In this document: piece after piece, positions 51,018-60,708 of the stretch
Position numbering within the stretch: the stretch's first letter is position 1
How the letters are laid out: each line of letters starts with the position of its first letter
The notes under the pieces: model-generated
Database searches by the model: none
What the model saw: only the letters and a program-made list of their open reading frames with translations
What the model was told of the DNA's origin: nothing
Made by a program: the position numbers and the translations under genes
Assembly: GCA_900548905.1 (NCBI GenBank)
Contig: URMK01000022.1
Span: 1-64,000, forward strand
Source: an uncultured Lachnospiraceae bacterium
GTDB taxonomy: Bacteria > Bacillota > Clostridia > Lachnospirales > Lachnospiraceae
Direction: 5' to 3'
Length of the DNA: 64,000 bases

Positions 51018-52259
51018 TTAATCCCGCACAACAGCATGTCCCAGAAGGTAATTTTTCCACAGCTGGTAATATTTCGCCTTCAGATGGATCTGATCAAAGG
51101 TATATTCCGTCACCAAATCGCCGTTGGCATCGCTTACCGCATCATTAACCTCCAGATAAAAGATATCCTGATTATTCGCCATGGCCGCAAGCGCTGCATT
51201 TCTGGCATTGATATTCTCGTTATTGAAGATTTTGTCCGTCCGGCTTTTTTCCCCGCTCACACGCATAATACCCTGTACATAAATAATTGCGTCCGGCTGC
51301 AGCTGCCTGATGCGGTTTACCGCATTCGCATACACGGTGAAAAAGCTTTCCGTCGTTCCCCTGCCCAGTTCATTAATGCCAAGCATAATATAAATCTTCC
51401 CAAACTGTTTCTGCGACAGGGCTTCTTCAATGGTAACCTTGGTGCCGTCCTCCAGTTCGGCCACCTTTTTCGGGGAATCAAATACATTGTAAATGGTGAG
51501 TGAGGTTGCCGCGTAGAAGGTTACCTTATCATCAAAACCGGCGTATTCATCAAGGCCTACCGTTCTGGAATCCCCGATAAACAGCGCATCATCAAAATAA
51601 GATTCATCCACCTGGGTAAACGTATAGGTCTTGTTTGCATCCTCTGTCAAACCGTCCTGTCCCGTCTCTTCCCCGGCCTCTGTCTGCTGCCCTTCTGCCG
51701 TTTCCTGCCCGGTGCTTTCTTCAGCCGTCCGGTTACCGGACACGCTGTCCGTACCGGGTATCTGCATCGGTATCTGCTGCGTTTGCTGATCCGTCACTTC
51801 TTCCTGAATCAGCTGCCCGAATTTATCATACCTGGGCTGGGCCGTATTTGCCGATACCATACTGCTGCCGTCCCACACTTCCGGGGCAGCGCTGTTTTCC
51901 GACACCCCGTCTCCCTGATTCTGTGAATTACCGGAAACCGTTGTTTCACTTCCTGCATCTGCCGTTTCCTCTGCCGCCGGAGTGCTCTCCTGCACCGTTT
52001 CCTCTGCATCAGTATTTTCTTCTTCCACGCCGTTCTGCGCGTCTGCCATAGCCGGACTGGTTTCACGCGCGAACAGCTCCCACGGATAAACCCCGTCCTT
52101 CCATCCCTGGAAAACCAGCGACAAGCCGGGAGTCATCCATCCGTCCTGCTTGCTGTAGGAGGCATATATGGTATGCTCTCCTGCATATCCGGCGCCTGTT
52201 ATTAACAACCCGCTTACCAAAAGAATCAGGAAAAGCGGATATTTGTTCCAATTTTTCAT
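51018..52259 (-). CDS. Membrane-anchored SGNH hydrolase with long acidic linker
   Basis: 413 residues: an N-terminal TM/signal anchor (about 7-27), a Glu/Thr/Gln-rich linker of about 150 residues (roughly 70-215), and a C-terminal SGNH domain with FIGDSRTVGLDE (catalytic Ser), GINELGRG and the catalytic DQIHL near residue 388. Acts outside the membrane. GGTGG precedes the ATG. It follows the MBOAT gene by 12 bases; such pairs O-acetylate surface polysaccharides, with SGNH proteins as partner transferases or esterases. Substrate unknown. Confidence 0.88.
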   Translation of the reverse strand: MKNWNKYPLFLILLVSGLLITGAGYAGEHTIYASYSKQDGWMTPGLSLVFQGWKDGVYPWELFARETSPAMADAQNGVEEENTDAEETVQESTPAAEETADAGSETTVSGNSQNQGDGVSENSAAPEVWDGSSMVSANTAQPRYDKFGQLIQEEVTDQQTQQIPMQIPGTDSVSGNRTAEESTGQETAEGQQTEAGEETGQDGLTEDANKTYTFTQVDESYFDDALFIGDSRTVGLDEYAGFDDKVTFYAATSLTIYNVFDSPKKVAELEDGTKVTIEEALSQKQFGKIYIMLGINELGRGTTESFFTVYANAVNRIRQLQPDAIIYVQGIMRVSGEKSRTDKIFNNENINARNAALAAMANNQDIFYLEVNDAVSDANGDLVTEYTFDQIHLKAKYYQLWKNYLLGHAVVRD

Positions 52260-52271
52260 TTATATGCCACC

Positions 52272-53723
52272 TTAAAATCTGAAATACATAAACGGATTAT
52301 TTGCCGCATTGGTCAGCTGATAAACAGCCATCCAGAATAACACCAGCAGAAGCGCGTTGGCGTACCATCTTTTCCTGTGCTTGTTAAACCATGCGGAAAC
52401 CACAGGAACACAGAAGAAAATCCCCGCCAGCAACAGCCACCAGTACATGGAAAAATACTTGAGGATATCCTGAGGGTTCAATGTCTCCCCGATACCGAAA
52501 AAGGGAAACAGACGGCCGAAGTAAATACCCAGATCCGGCAGGCTGGTCACAGCGAATATCACCCAGGTAAGCGGAATGATAATCCATACATAAATGTGGG
52601 AAAACACCTTATGCCGGCCCAGCCATTCTCCATAAAAAAGTTTCTCCAGAATAACAAACACACCGACCGTGATCCCCCACAGCAGGAAATTCACACTGCC
52701 TCCGTGCCACAGCCCCGTAAGAAGCCATACAATACACAGATTAAACAGCAGACGGGGAAGCCCCTTCCGGTTGCCTCCCATAGGTATATAAACATAATCC
52801 CTGAACCAGCTTCCCAGCGTCATATGCCATCTGCGCCAGAAATCGCTGACGGAAGATGCCATATAAGGCTGGTTAAAGTTCTTGATATAAGGCAGTCCGA
52901 TCATCATACCGATCCCCACCGCCATCAGGGAATAACCTTCGAAATCAAAATACAGCTGCAGGGAATAGGTAAAGGCCCCCAGCCATGCAAGCGGCGTGGA
53001 TATACTTTCAAACCCTATAGTCTGTATATCATTCCAAAGAAGTCCAAGCCTGTCGGCAAGAAGCACCTTGGCCCCCAGCCCAATCACAAGCAGCCGCAGC
53101 CCGTCTTCAAACCGCTCCGGTATGCAGCCCAGATGCTCCAATCCCTCCGAGGCATCCTCATACCGCATAATAGGGCCGCTTGTAAGCTGGGGAAACATAC
53201 ATACATAGGAACCGAACCCCCAGAACGAGGTATCCGCTTCCACCTTCCCGCGGAAAACATCCATCTGGTAAGAAATCATTTTAAAGGTATAAAAACTGAT
53301 TCCGAGGGGAAGAAGAATATTGCTGTCCACCGCATTGCCGATTTTAAAGAACGCCAGTACCCCCACATCGGTTATAAGAGCCAGCAGCAGCCATTTGCGC
53401 CTCTTTTTATCCCTCCACCTGCTGTGAAGGAAGGGGGATTCAATATCCGCCCTCATATTCTTTCCTATGAGGAAATTCAGTCCGGTGCAGGCCAGCAGAA
53501 GGAACACGAACTGAGGCTCTCCGCAGGCATACATGAGGATGCTTCCTATAAAAAGTACAATTTTCCGATATTTAACAGGGGTAAGGTAAAAAATAACCAG
53601 AAATACAGGCAGGAACCGAAAAAGGAATTCCAGACTGCTGAATACAAGGCTATTCTGACTTACTATGTTTCCTAAATCAAATCCTGCCACAATCTCCACT
53701 CCAGACATCACATTTACTTGCAT
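52272..53723 (-). CDS. MBOAT-family membrane O-acyltransferase
   Basis: A 483-residue polytopic protein (about ten TM segments) of the DltB/AlgI type. The catalytic histidine is in LLTGLWHGGSVNFLLWG near residue 320; FPQLTSGPIMRYEDA and DFWRRWHMTLGSWFRDYVYIPMGGN are typical blocks. It probably passes acetyl groups across the membrane to surface polysaccharide with the SGNH partner. The start is uncertain: no strong site precedes the ATG at 53723 or at 53708. It lies 141 bases after trpA, with no clear terminator between. Confidence 0.92.
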   Translation of the reverse strand: MQVNVMSGVEIVAGFDLGNIVSQNSLVFSSLEFLFRFLPVFLVIFYLTPVKYRKIVLFIGSILMYACGEPQFVFLLLACTGLNFLIGKNMRADIESPFLHSRWRDKKRRKWLLLALITDVGVLAFFKIGNAVDSNILLPLGISFYTFKMISYQMDVFRGKVEADTSFWGFGSYVCMFPQLTSGPIMRYEDASEGLEHLGCIPERFEDGLRLLVIGLGAKVLLADRLGLLWNDIQTIGFESISTPLAWLGAFTYSLQLYFDFEGYSLMAVGIGMMIGLPYIKNFNQPYMASSVSDFWRRWHMTLGSWFRDYVYIPMGGNRKGLPRLLFNLCIVWLLTGLWHGGSVNFLLWGITVGVFVILEKLFYGEWLGRHKVFSHIYVWIIIPLTWVIFAVTSLPDLGIYFGRLFPFFGIGETLNPQDILKYFSMYWWLLLAGIFFCVPVVSAWFNKHRKRWYANALLLVLFWMAVYQLTNAANNPFMYFRF

Positions 53724-53864
53724 GTTACCGACAAAAACCGACCGGATTCAGCCTATTAAGCATAATACATTTTAATAGGAATGAAAAGAGAATTTTCGCT
53801 TTTTTTTAAACTTAATATTTTCTTAAAGGAATTGTAAACTTTTGCCTTATGTCCCGCGGCGGCC

Positions 53865-54644
53865 TTATTCTGCCGCGAGAACCCCTGCTTTCATACTGCT
53901 TACATATTTCTTCAACGCTTCCCCGGCGTGTTCGCCGTTGGCTGCAATAATCTTTACAATTGCGCTGCCTACAATGGCTCCGTCAGATACGGCTGCCATA
54001 TTACGGGCCTGCTCCGGCGTACTGATGCCAAATCCCACCGCGCAGGGGATATCGGTGACTTTACGTACCATATCCACGATAGAAGAAAGATCCGTAGTAA
54101 TTTGGCTCCGCACACCGGTTACGCCCATAGAGGATACAATATAAAGGAATCCGGACGCGTCCCCGGCAATCTTGCGGATACGTTCCTCCGAGGTGGGGGA
54201 TATCATGGAAATGAGATCCACGCCATTGGCAGCGGCGACGGGTGCCAGCTCTCCTTTCTCCTCAAAAGGCAGATCCGGAATGATAATGCCGTCAACGGCA
54301 AGCTCCCTGCATTTTTGGAAAAAAGCATCATATCCGTAATGGAACACCGGATTCAGATAGGTGAGGAACACCAGCGGTATCTGCGATTTTTCCCTCACCC
54401 TGCGGACGATTTCAAAAACGCCGTCCGTGGTCATCCCTCTCTGCAGGGCGCGGATATTAGCTTCCTGTATAACCACGCCTTCCGCTGTCGGGTCGGAAAA
54501 CGGGATGCCGATTTCTACAAGATCCGCTCCTGCCTCTTCCATATCCAGAATATATTCCACTGTTTTTTCCGCGCTCGGATCCCCTGCGGTCAAAAAGGCA
54601 ATGAACGCTTTCCCGTTCTGAAATGCATTTTTTATCTTACTCAT
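53865..54644 (-). CDS. trpA: Tryptophan synthase alpha chain
   Basis: A 259-residue TIM-barrel subunit that splits indole-3-glycerol phosphate. Catalytic Glu in DLVEIGIPFSDPTAEGVV and Asp in DGIIIPDLPFEEKGEL are present; the loop GVTGVRSQI and GFGISTPEQAR follow. The start at 54644 has GGAGG 7 bases upstream and overlaps the trpB end by 8 bases; a longer frame is not supported. Last gene of the trp operon. Confidence 0.98.
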   Translation of the reverse strand: MSKIKNAFQNGKAFIAFLTAGDPSAEKTVEYILDMEEAGADLVEIGIPFSDPTAEGVVIQEANIRALQRGMTTDGVFEIVRRVREKSQIPLVFLTYLNPVFHYGYDAFFQKCRELAVDGIIIPDLPFEEKGELAPVAAANGVDLISMISPTSEERIRKIAGDASGFLYIVSSMGVTGVRSQITTDLSSIVDMVRKVTDIPCAVGFGISTPEQARNMAAVSDGAIVGSAIVKIIAANGEHAGEALKKYVSSMKAGVLAAE

Positions 54645-55821
54645 CGATATTCCTCCCTCTGTACCGGGCAATCGCGGCAACATCCTTGTCGCCCCTTCCG
54701 GACAGGCATATGATAATGCTGTCATCTCTGCTGTACTGTGCCGCTATCTTTCTAACATGGGCTACGGCGTGGGCACTCTCGATGGCGCAGATAATTCCTT
54801 CTGTGCGGGCCAGATATTCGAAGGCATCCACCGCTTCATCATCGGTAACAGGTACATACAGTGCTCTGTTGGTATCATGCAGATATGCGTGCTCTGGCCC
54901 GATCCCCGGATAGTCCAGGCCGGCGGAGATGGAATATACCGGAGCAATCTGTCCGTATTCGTCCTGACAGAAATAGGATTTCATCCCATGGAAAATCCCC
55001 AAAGTCCCTTTTGCCATCGTGGCGGCATGCTGACCGCTGTCCAGTCCCCGCCCGGCCGCCTCACAGCCGATAAGCTCCACGCTGTTATCAGGGATAAAAT
55101 GGTAAAACATTCCCATGGCATTACTGCCGCCGCCCACACAAGCCACTACAGCCGCAGGAAGTTTTCCTTCCTTCGCAAGGATCTGTTCCCTGGCCTCTGC
55201 GCTGATTACACTCTGGAAATCCCGGACCATCATAGGGAACGGATGGGGGCCCATAACCGATCCCAGGACATAATGGGTATCCGCCACCCGGTTCGTCCAT
55301 TCCCGCATCGTCTCGTTCACTGCATCCTTAAGCGTCTGCGTTCCGCTTGTTACCGGGTGCACCTTTGCGCCCAGAAGCTCCATGCGGTATACATTAAGAG
55401 CCTGTCTGTCCGTATCCTCCTTACCCATGAAAACTTCGCATTCCATACCGAGGAGCGCCGCTGCCGTGGCAGTTGCCACTCCGTGCTGTCCTGCCCCCGT
55501 TTCCGCTATCACCCTCGTCTTTCCCATCTTTTTAGCAAGAAGCACCTGCCCCAGCACATTATTTATTTTATGGGAACCGGTATGATTCAGATCTTCCCTT
55601 TTCAAATATATTTTTGCGCCGCCCAGATCCTCCGTCATTTTTTCTGCAAAATAAAGCAGGGAGGGACGGCCCGCATACTCCTTTAAAAGCCGCGCCAGCT
55701 CCTCATTGAATTCCTTATCTTCTTTATAATACGCATAGCACTCTTCCAGCCGGAGCAGTTCATTCATCAGGGTTTCCGATATATACTGTCCGCCAAATTC
55801 ACCAAAACGTCCTTTACTCAT
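54637..55821 (-). CDS. trpB: Tryptophan synthase beta chain
   Basis: A 394-residue PLP subunit. The PLP lysine is in HTGSHKINNVLGQ and the phosphate loop is GGGSNAMGMFY; GRFGEFGGQYI is the family N-terminus. The start at 55821 has GAGAGGA about 9 bases upstream, whereas a longer frame to 55980 crosses the intergenic palindrome and has no support. The 182-base gap before it is unusually long for a trp operon. Confidence 0.98.
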   Translation of the reverse strand: MSKGRFGEFGGQYISETLMNELLRLEECYAYYKEDKEFNEELARLLKEYAGRPSLLYFAEKMTEDLGGAKIYLKREDLNHTGSHKINNVLGQVLLAKKMGKTRVIAETGAGQHGVATATAAALLGMECEVFMGKEDTDRQALNVYRMELLGAKVHPVTSGTQTLKDAVNETMREWTNRVADTHYVLGSVMGPHPFPMMVRDFQSVISAEAREQILAKEGKLPAAVVACVGGGSNAMGMFYHFIPDNSVELIGCEAAGRGLDSGQHAATMAKGTLGIFHGMKSYFCQDEYGQIAPVYSISAGLDYPGIGPEHAYLHDTNRALYVPVTDDEAVDAFEYLARTEGIICAIESAHAVAHVRKIAAQYSRDDSIIICLSGRGDKDVAAIARYRGRNIDE

Positions 55822-55863
55822 CACATCGATTCCTCTCTTTTCCGGCCCTGCCGCTCTCCTGCA

Positions 55864-55970
55864 GCATCCGGGTTTCTTGTTCCGCCAGTCAGACGGCCGG
55901 TAACAGTTCAGACAGGTCCAGACTGTTACCGCATCCAGCCAATAAATTCGCTGCGCGATGGGCCGGATGC
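55864..55970. repeat. Nested intergenic palindrome in the trpF-trpB gap
   Basis: GCATCCGG (55864-55871) and CCGGATGC (55963-55970) flank an inner perfect inverted repeat, CGGTAACAGT/ACTGTTACCG (55898-55907 and 55922-55931), around a 14-base loop. The inner element shares its first 16 bases, GTAACAGTTCAGACAG, with the pheS-pheT copy at 8.3 kb. Confidence 0.75.
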
Positions 55971-56003
55971 CTGTTTCCACTACTCTCTCCTACGGTCTCG
56001 CAG

Positions 56004-56657
56004 TTAAATGCGAACGGACGCGGCAGCCTTCATAAAGTCTGTTATTCTGCCCCGATCCTTTTTGCCTGCTCGTTCCACGCCGCTGCTCACATCCAGGGCA
56101 AAGGGGGCAAACAGCCGTACCGCTTCTGCCGCATTACAGGCATTCAGTCCTCCGGCCAGGAAAAATGGTTTTTCCACGTTCCGTGCCCGGTCGGCCAGGG
56201 ACCAGTCAAAAGGTTTTCCCTCTCCGCTACCTCCGTCAAACAGCAGATAATCCGCTTGGCTGTCCTTCCATTCCGCCAATTCCCTGCCGTCGGTAACCCG
56301 TACCGCTTTAATCACCGGTTTCCCGCTTTCCTTACGTATGAAAGCGATTTCGGCCTCTGTCTCCTGCCCATGAAGCTGGGCGGCATCAATCACACCTTTT
56401 TGCAGAAGCTTGACAATCTGTTCCGGTTTTTCGTTTACAAAAACACCTACCGGGCAGATTTCCTCCCGCAGCAGTCTTCTTAAGGCAGCCGCCTGTTGTG
56501 CACTCACCTGCCTGCGGCTTCTGGCGAATACAAAGCCTATATAATCCGGCCCCGCCTCGTTTACATAGCGAATATCCTCCCGGCGGCTCAGGCCGCAGAT
56601 TTTCACCCGGATACCGCCCTCCCCCTTCTGTGAAAAAGAGGACGGAAACGGCTTCAC
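56004..56657 (-). CDS. trpF: Phosphoribosylanthranilate isomerase
   Basis: A 217-residue TIM-barrel isomerase with the N-terminal catalytic cysteine VKICGLSRRED, GFVFARSRRQV and the C-terminal LDVSSGVERAGKKDRG. It starts with GTG at 56657, overlapping the trpC stop by 4 bases; GGGGGAA precedes it. A short extension of about 15 residues precedes the conserved core. Confidence 0.96.
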   Translation of the reverse strand: MKPFPSSFSQKGEGGIRVKICGLSRREDIRYVNEAGPDYIGFVFARSRRQVSAQQAAALRRLLREEICPVGVFVNEKPEQIVKLLQKGVIDAAQLHGQETEAEIAFIRKESGKPVIKAVRVTDGRELAEWKDSQADYLLFDGGSGEGKPFDWSLADRARNVEKPFFLAGGLNACNAAEAVRLFAPFALDVSSGVERAGKKDRGRITDFMKAAASVRI

Positions 56658-57436
56658 AGGTTCCCCCGCAGTCTGTCCAGTTCCCTGCGTTTATCCGGAC
56701 TGCGCATCAACGTTTCACCGATCAACACCGCATTGGTGCCGTTTTCCCGAAGGGTACGGATATCCTCCGGGGTTTTCATACCGCTTTCCGAAACAAAAAG
56801 GATATGCGGCGGTACCAGCTGACGCAGTCTGACGGAATTGGTGATATCCACCCGGAAGGTTTTCAGGTCCCGGTTATTCACACCGAGGATCCTGGCCCCG
56901 CAGCGCAGCGCCATTTCCACCTCTTTTTCATCATGCGCCTCCACCAATGCAGACAGGCCCAGGCTGTCCGCAAGCGCTATAAAACCTTTCAGTTCCTCTT
57001 CCGTGAGGATGGCGCAGATCAGAAGCACGGCCGCAGCTCCCAGCAGCTTCGCCTCATAAATCATATAGGCATCCACGGTAAAATCCTTCCGCAGCACCGG
57101 AATGGAAACACTTCCGGCAATTTCCCGGAGGTAACTGTCCCTTCCCAGAAAGAATTCCGGTTCTGTCAGTACGGATATGGCGGCCGCTCCCGCTGCTTCA
57201 TAGTCAGAAGCGATTTCCAGATAAGGGAAATCCGGTGCGATAAGTCCTCTGGAGGGGGACGCTTTTTTTATTTCGCAGATAAAGGACAGCCCCTCTGCCG
57301 CCAAAGCCTGTTCCAGGGGAAATCCGGTATTCTTCTCCCGTTTTTCCGCTTCCCTGCGCAGGTTTTCCAACGGGAACTCCTGTTTCCTTGCCGCTGTCCG
57401 TATTCTCGTTTTTTCAGCAATCGTATCAAGTATCAT
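56654..57436 (-). CDS. trpC: Indole-3-glycerol phosphate synthase
   Basis: A 260-residue TIM barrel with FICEIKKASPSRG (catalytic Lys region), PVLRKDFTVD, GVNNRDLKTF and VSESGM. The start at 57436 is chosen because GGAG lies 8 bases upstream; an ATG four codons earlier has a weaker context. Separate from trpF, not fused as in some bacteria. Confidence 0.97.
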   Translation of the reverse strand: MILDTIAEKTRIRTAARKQEFPLENLRREAEKREKNTGFPLEQALAAEGLSFICEIKKASPSRGLIAPDFPYLEIASDYEAAGAAAISVLTEPEFFLGRDSYLREIAGSVSIPVLRKDFTVDAYMIYEAKLLGAAAVLLICAILTEEELKGFIALADSLGLSALVEAHDEKEVEMALRCGARILGVNNRDLKTFRVDITNSVRLRQLVPPHILFVSESGMKTPEDIRTLRENGTNAVLIGETLMRSPDKRRELDRLRGNL

Positions 57437-57505
57437 GGTTTTCTCCATTCTCTTATTGTGAAAGCTCCGCTTCCACAGCGGACGGCCATTCGGCCCGGCT
57501 GCAGC

Positions 57506-58513
57506 TCAGCTGTTGGAATACGCCACAAATTCCTCCAGTTTTTTCTTCGCCCTTCCGCTGGAAATAATCTCTTCCGCCATCCTCACGCCGGCTTCCATGC
57601 TTTCCGCTTTTCCCGCAATATAAAGTGCTGCCCCGGAATTCAGGATTACCGCATCGGCCTTCGGGCCTTTTTCTCCCTCCAGTATACTTCTGGTAATGGC
57701 CGCGTTTTCTTCCGGTGTGCCGCCTTCCAGTTCTTTTTTGTCACATTTGGCAAAGCCGAACTGTTCCGGTTCGATATAGTAGGTTTTATAGTCCCCGTCC
57801 TTCACTTCACACACATAAGTCCGGGCGCTCATGGAGATTTCATCCAGTTTATCCATGCCGTATACCACCATGGCGCTTTTCACTCCCAGATTAACAAGGA
57901 CCCGTGCCAGCGGCTCCACCAGAGCTTCATCGTATACTCCCATAACCTCCATATTGGCACCGGCCGGATTGGCAAGCGGACCCAGGATATTGAAAATGGT
58001 CCTGATTCCCAGTTCCTTGCGCACAGGGCCTACATAACGCATGGCCGTATGGTATTTCTGGGCAAACAGGAAACAGATGCCGATTTCTTTGAGCAGTTCG
58101 GCGCTTCTTGCAGGCGCTATGGCGATATTCACTCCCAAAGCCTCCAGGACATCCGCCGCACCGCACTTGCTGGACGCAGCTCTGTTACCGTGCTTTGCCA
58201 CCGGTACCCCGCCCGCCGCAATCACTAACGCCGAGGTTGTGGAAATATTAAAAGAATTGGATTTATCCCCGCCGGTTCCCACGATTTCCAACACATCCAT
58301 ATCATTCAGAAGGCGCACGCAGTGGTTTCTCATTTCCTCCGCAGACCCCGTAATTTCCTCAATTGTCTCACCCTTCATGGAGAGCGCTGTAAGATAAGCG
58401 CTCTTCTGGATATCGGAGGCTTCTCCGCTCATGATTTCATTCATAACCTCTTTTGCCGCTTCATATCCGATGTTTTCTCCGTTTGCCAGTCTGGCAATTG
58501 CTTCTTTAATCAT
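57506..58513 (-). CDS. trpD: Anthranilate phosphoribosyltransferase
   Basis: A 335-residue enzyme that attaches anthranilate to PRPP. Motifs: the PRPP-binding IVGTGGDKSNSFNISTTSA, VPVAKHGNRAASSKCG, and LGPLANPAGA. AAAGGA precedes the ATG. It uses PRPP from prs at 21 kb. Confidence 0.98.
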   Translation of the reverse strand: MIKEAIARLANGENIGYEAAKEVMNEIMSGEASDIQKSAYLTALSMKGETIEEITGSAEEMRNHCVRLLNDMDVLEIVGTGGDKSNSFNISTTSALVIAAGGVPVAKHGNRAASSKCGAADVLEALGVNIAIAPARSAELLKEIGICFLFAQKYHTAMRYVGPVRKELGIRTIFNILGPLANPAGANMEVMGVYDEALVEPLARVLVNLGVKSAMVVYGMDKLDEISMSARTYVCEVKDGDYKTYYIEPEQFGFAKCDKKELEGGTPEENAAITRSILEGEKGPKADAVILNSGAALYIAGKAESMEAGVRMAEEIISSGRAKKKLEEFVAYSNS

Positions 58514-58565
58514 TTTTCCATCCTTTCCTGCCTGCAGTTTTGTTGCCGTAAATGCGCAGGCCTGC

Positions 58566-59168
58566 CTAAACTGTTAATTCCTGTGTTACGGCCTTTTCCG
58601 CCGTTTGATCCAGCAGATTCCGAATGATATCAATTCCTTCCGGTGTCAATACCGATTCCGGATGAAACTGCACCCCGTACACGGGAAATTCTCTGTGTTC
58701 CACCGCCATTACCTCTCCGTCCGCCGTTTTTGCCGTAACGCGCAGGGCTTCAGGCATGCTCTCCGGTACGGCTGCCAGAGAATGATATCTTGCCACCTGC
58801 ATGTTTTCTCCCAGTCCTCGGAAAAGTGTACTGTCCTCTTCCGTCAAAACCTCGGAGGTCTTTCCATGCATCAGTTCCTTTGCATATCCAATTTCGGCCC
58901 CAAATACCTCACATATGGCCTGATGTCCCAGGCATACGCCGAATATAGGGATCTTCCCTGCAAGACGATACACGACATCCTCACAGATGCCCGCATCCGC
59001 GGGTTTTCCCGGTCCCGGAGACAGGACAATCAGTTCCGGGGCCAGCCCTATAATAGCATCCACCGTCATCTCATCGTTTCGTATCACGTGGATATCCGGG
59101 TTTATGGAGCCGATCAACTGATACAGATTATAGGAAAAGCTATCGTAATTATCTATCAGCAGAATCAT
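58566..59168 (-). CDS. trpG: Anthranilate synthase glutaminase component
   Basis: A 200-residue class I glutamine amidotransferase. The nucleophile Cys is in FGVCLGHQA near residue 79, the first blocks are LIDNYDSFSYN and SPGPGKP, and the His/Glu pair lies in GVQFHPESVLT. GGAGG lies about 9 bases before the ATG, which overlaps the trpE stop (ATGA). Confidence 0.97.
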   Translation of the reverse strand: MILLIDNYDSFSYNLYQLIGSINPDIHVIRNDEMTVDAIIGLAPELIVLSPGPGKPADAGICEDVVYRLAGKIPIFGVCLGHQAICEVFGAEIGYAKELMHGKTSEVLTEEDSTLFRGLGENMQVARYHSLAAVPESMPEALRVTAKTADGEVMAVEHREFPVYGVQFHPESVLTPEGIDIIRNLLDQTAEKAVTQELTV

Positions 59169-60658
59169 CCGTCGATTCCTCCTTCCGCCGCTTCCAATGC
59201 CATTCTGACGGCTTTTGCCTTATTGATGCATTCCTGGTATTCCTTTTCCGGTTCACTGTCCGCCACAATACCGGCTCCGGAACGGATAAACACCTTACCA
59301 TTTTTGGCATACGCCAGCCGGATGGCTATACAGGTATCCATGTTTCCGGTAAAGGCAAGATAACCTACAGCACCGCCATAAATACCTCTTTTATTGTTTT
59401 CCAGTTCATTAATGATTTCACAGGCCCGCAGCTTTGGGGCGCCGGAAAGGGTACCCGCCGGAAGAATGGCATCCACCGCATCCAGGGCGTCCCTTTTTTC
59501 ATCAAGCGTTCCGGAAACCGTGGAACCTATATGCATGACATGGGAAAACCGCTGCACCGACATATATTTTTCCACCTTCACCGTTCCGATCCGGCTGATT
59601 TTTCCGATGTCGTTTCTCCCCAAATCCACCAGCATATTATGCTCCGCACATTCCTTTTTATCGGCAAGCAGCTCCTGTTCTAGCTCTTCGTCCTCCTCCC
59701 GTGTCATACCTCTGGGCCTGGTCCCTGCCAGCGGGAAAGTATATAACTGCCCCTCTTCCAGCTTCACCAGGGTTTCCGGGGAAGCACCCGCCACTTCCAT
59801 AGTATCACTGGAGAAATAGAACATGTAAGGAGAGGGGTTTATCGTCCGCAGAAGACGGTAGGTATCAAAAAGGCTTCCTTCCATAGCCGCTTCAAGCCGG
59901 TTGGACAGCACCACCTGGAAGATATCCCCCTCCCGGATGTAATGCTTCGCCTTTTCCACCATGGCACAGTATTCTTCCCGGCAAAACAGAGGACGGAACC
60001 CGGAACGAAGCTTCAGCGGCGGTATATCCGCCTTTTGCCCGCTTTGTATTAAGTCAGCCATATGCTTCAATTCTTCTTTGGCCTTCTGGTAGGAATGCGT
60101 CAAATCATCCGCTTTTGCATTTGCAATCAGAATGATTTTCTGTCTGTAATTGTCAAAGGCAATCACTTTGTCAAACAGCATCAGATCCACGTCCTGAAAT
60201 CCTTCCGAATCCACGGCGTCCAGCTGCAGGGACGGTTCGCTGTATTTGATATAATCATAAGAAAAATATCCCACAAGCCCGCCGGTAAAAGGCGGAAGGC
60301 CCTTAAGCAGAGGGCTTCTGTTTTCTTTCAGAATCTGACGGATTGTTTCTCTTGGATTTCCTTCGTATTCCATGGCAGGCAACGTATTTCCGGCTTCTGC
60401 GGGGCCGGTGATTTTCACATGACCGTCGCGGCAGGTAATTTCCAAAATCGGTTCATATCCGAGAAAAGTGTAGCGTCCCCATCGTTTATTATCCTCTGCA
60501 CTTTCCAGCATATAACAGTGGCGGCTGGTATTTTTCAGAATCCGCATGACCTCGGCAGGAGTAATCGTATCCGCATAAAGTTCCCTGGTCAGAGGAATCA
60601 GGCCATACTGCCCTTCCGATAACAATTTTTCTGCCTGTTCCATACTTAATGTTTCCAT
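59165..60658 (-). CDS. trpE: Anthranilate synthase component I
   Basis: A 497-residue chorismate-binding enzyme. The tryptophan-feedback site resembles LLES (MLESAEDNKRWGRYTF, residues about 50). The core includes GDIFQVVLSNRLE, PSPYMFYF, GTRPRGMTREED, the DLGRNDIG block, LSGAPKLRA and GIYGGAVGY. GGAGGG precedes the ATG. First gene of the operon, under a Trp T-box. Confidence 0.98.
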   Translation of the reverse strand: METLSMEQAEKLLSEGQYGLIPLTRELYADTITPAEVMRILKNTSRHCYMLESAEDNKRWGRYTFLGYEPILEITCRDGHVKITGPAEAGNTLPAMEYEGNPRETIRQILKENRSPLLKGLPPFTGGLVGYFSYDYIKYSEPSLQLDAVDSEGFQDVDLMLFDKVIAFDNYRQKIILIANAKADDLTHSYQKAKEELKHMADLIQSGQKADIPPLKLRSGFRPLFCREEYCAMVEKAKHYIREGDIFQVVLSNRLEAAMEGSLFDTYRLLRTINPSPYMFYFSSDTMEVAGASPETLVKLEEGQLYTFPLAGTRPRGMTREEDEELEQELLADKKECAEHNMLVDLGRNDIGKISRIGTVKVEKYMSVQRFSHVMHIGSTVSGTLDEKRDALDAVDAILPAGTLSGAPKLRACEIINELENNKRGIYGGAVGYLAFTGNMDTCIAIRLAYAKNGKVFIRSGAGIVADSEPEKEYQECINKAKAVRMALEAAEGGIDG

Positions 60659-60708
60659 ATTCCCTCCAATTCTCTGTCCGCTCCCGGTTTATGTTTGTTT
60701 TTCCACAC

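Noticed and set aside
52377..53675. A 432-codon plus-strand frame over the MBOAT gene
   Set aside because: Antisense to a recognised enzyme, no ribosome binding site and no homologous features.
56498..58228. A 576-codon open frame on the plus strand over trpF, trpC and trpD
   Set aside because: It is antisense to three well-conserved trp genes, has no ribosome binding site, and its product has low complexity and no family.
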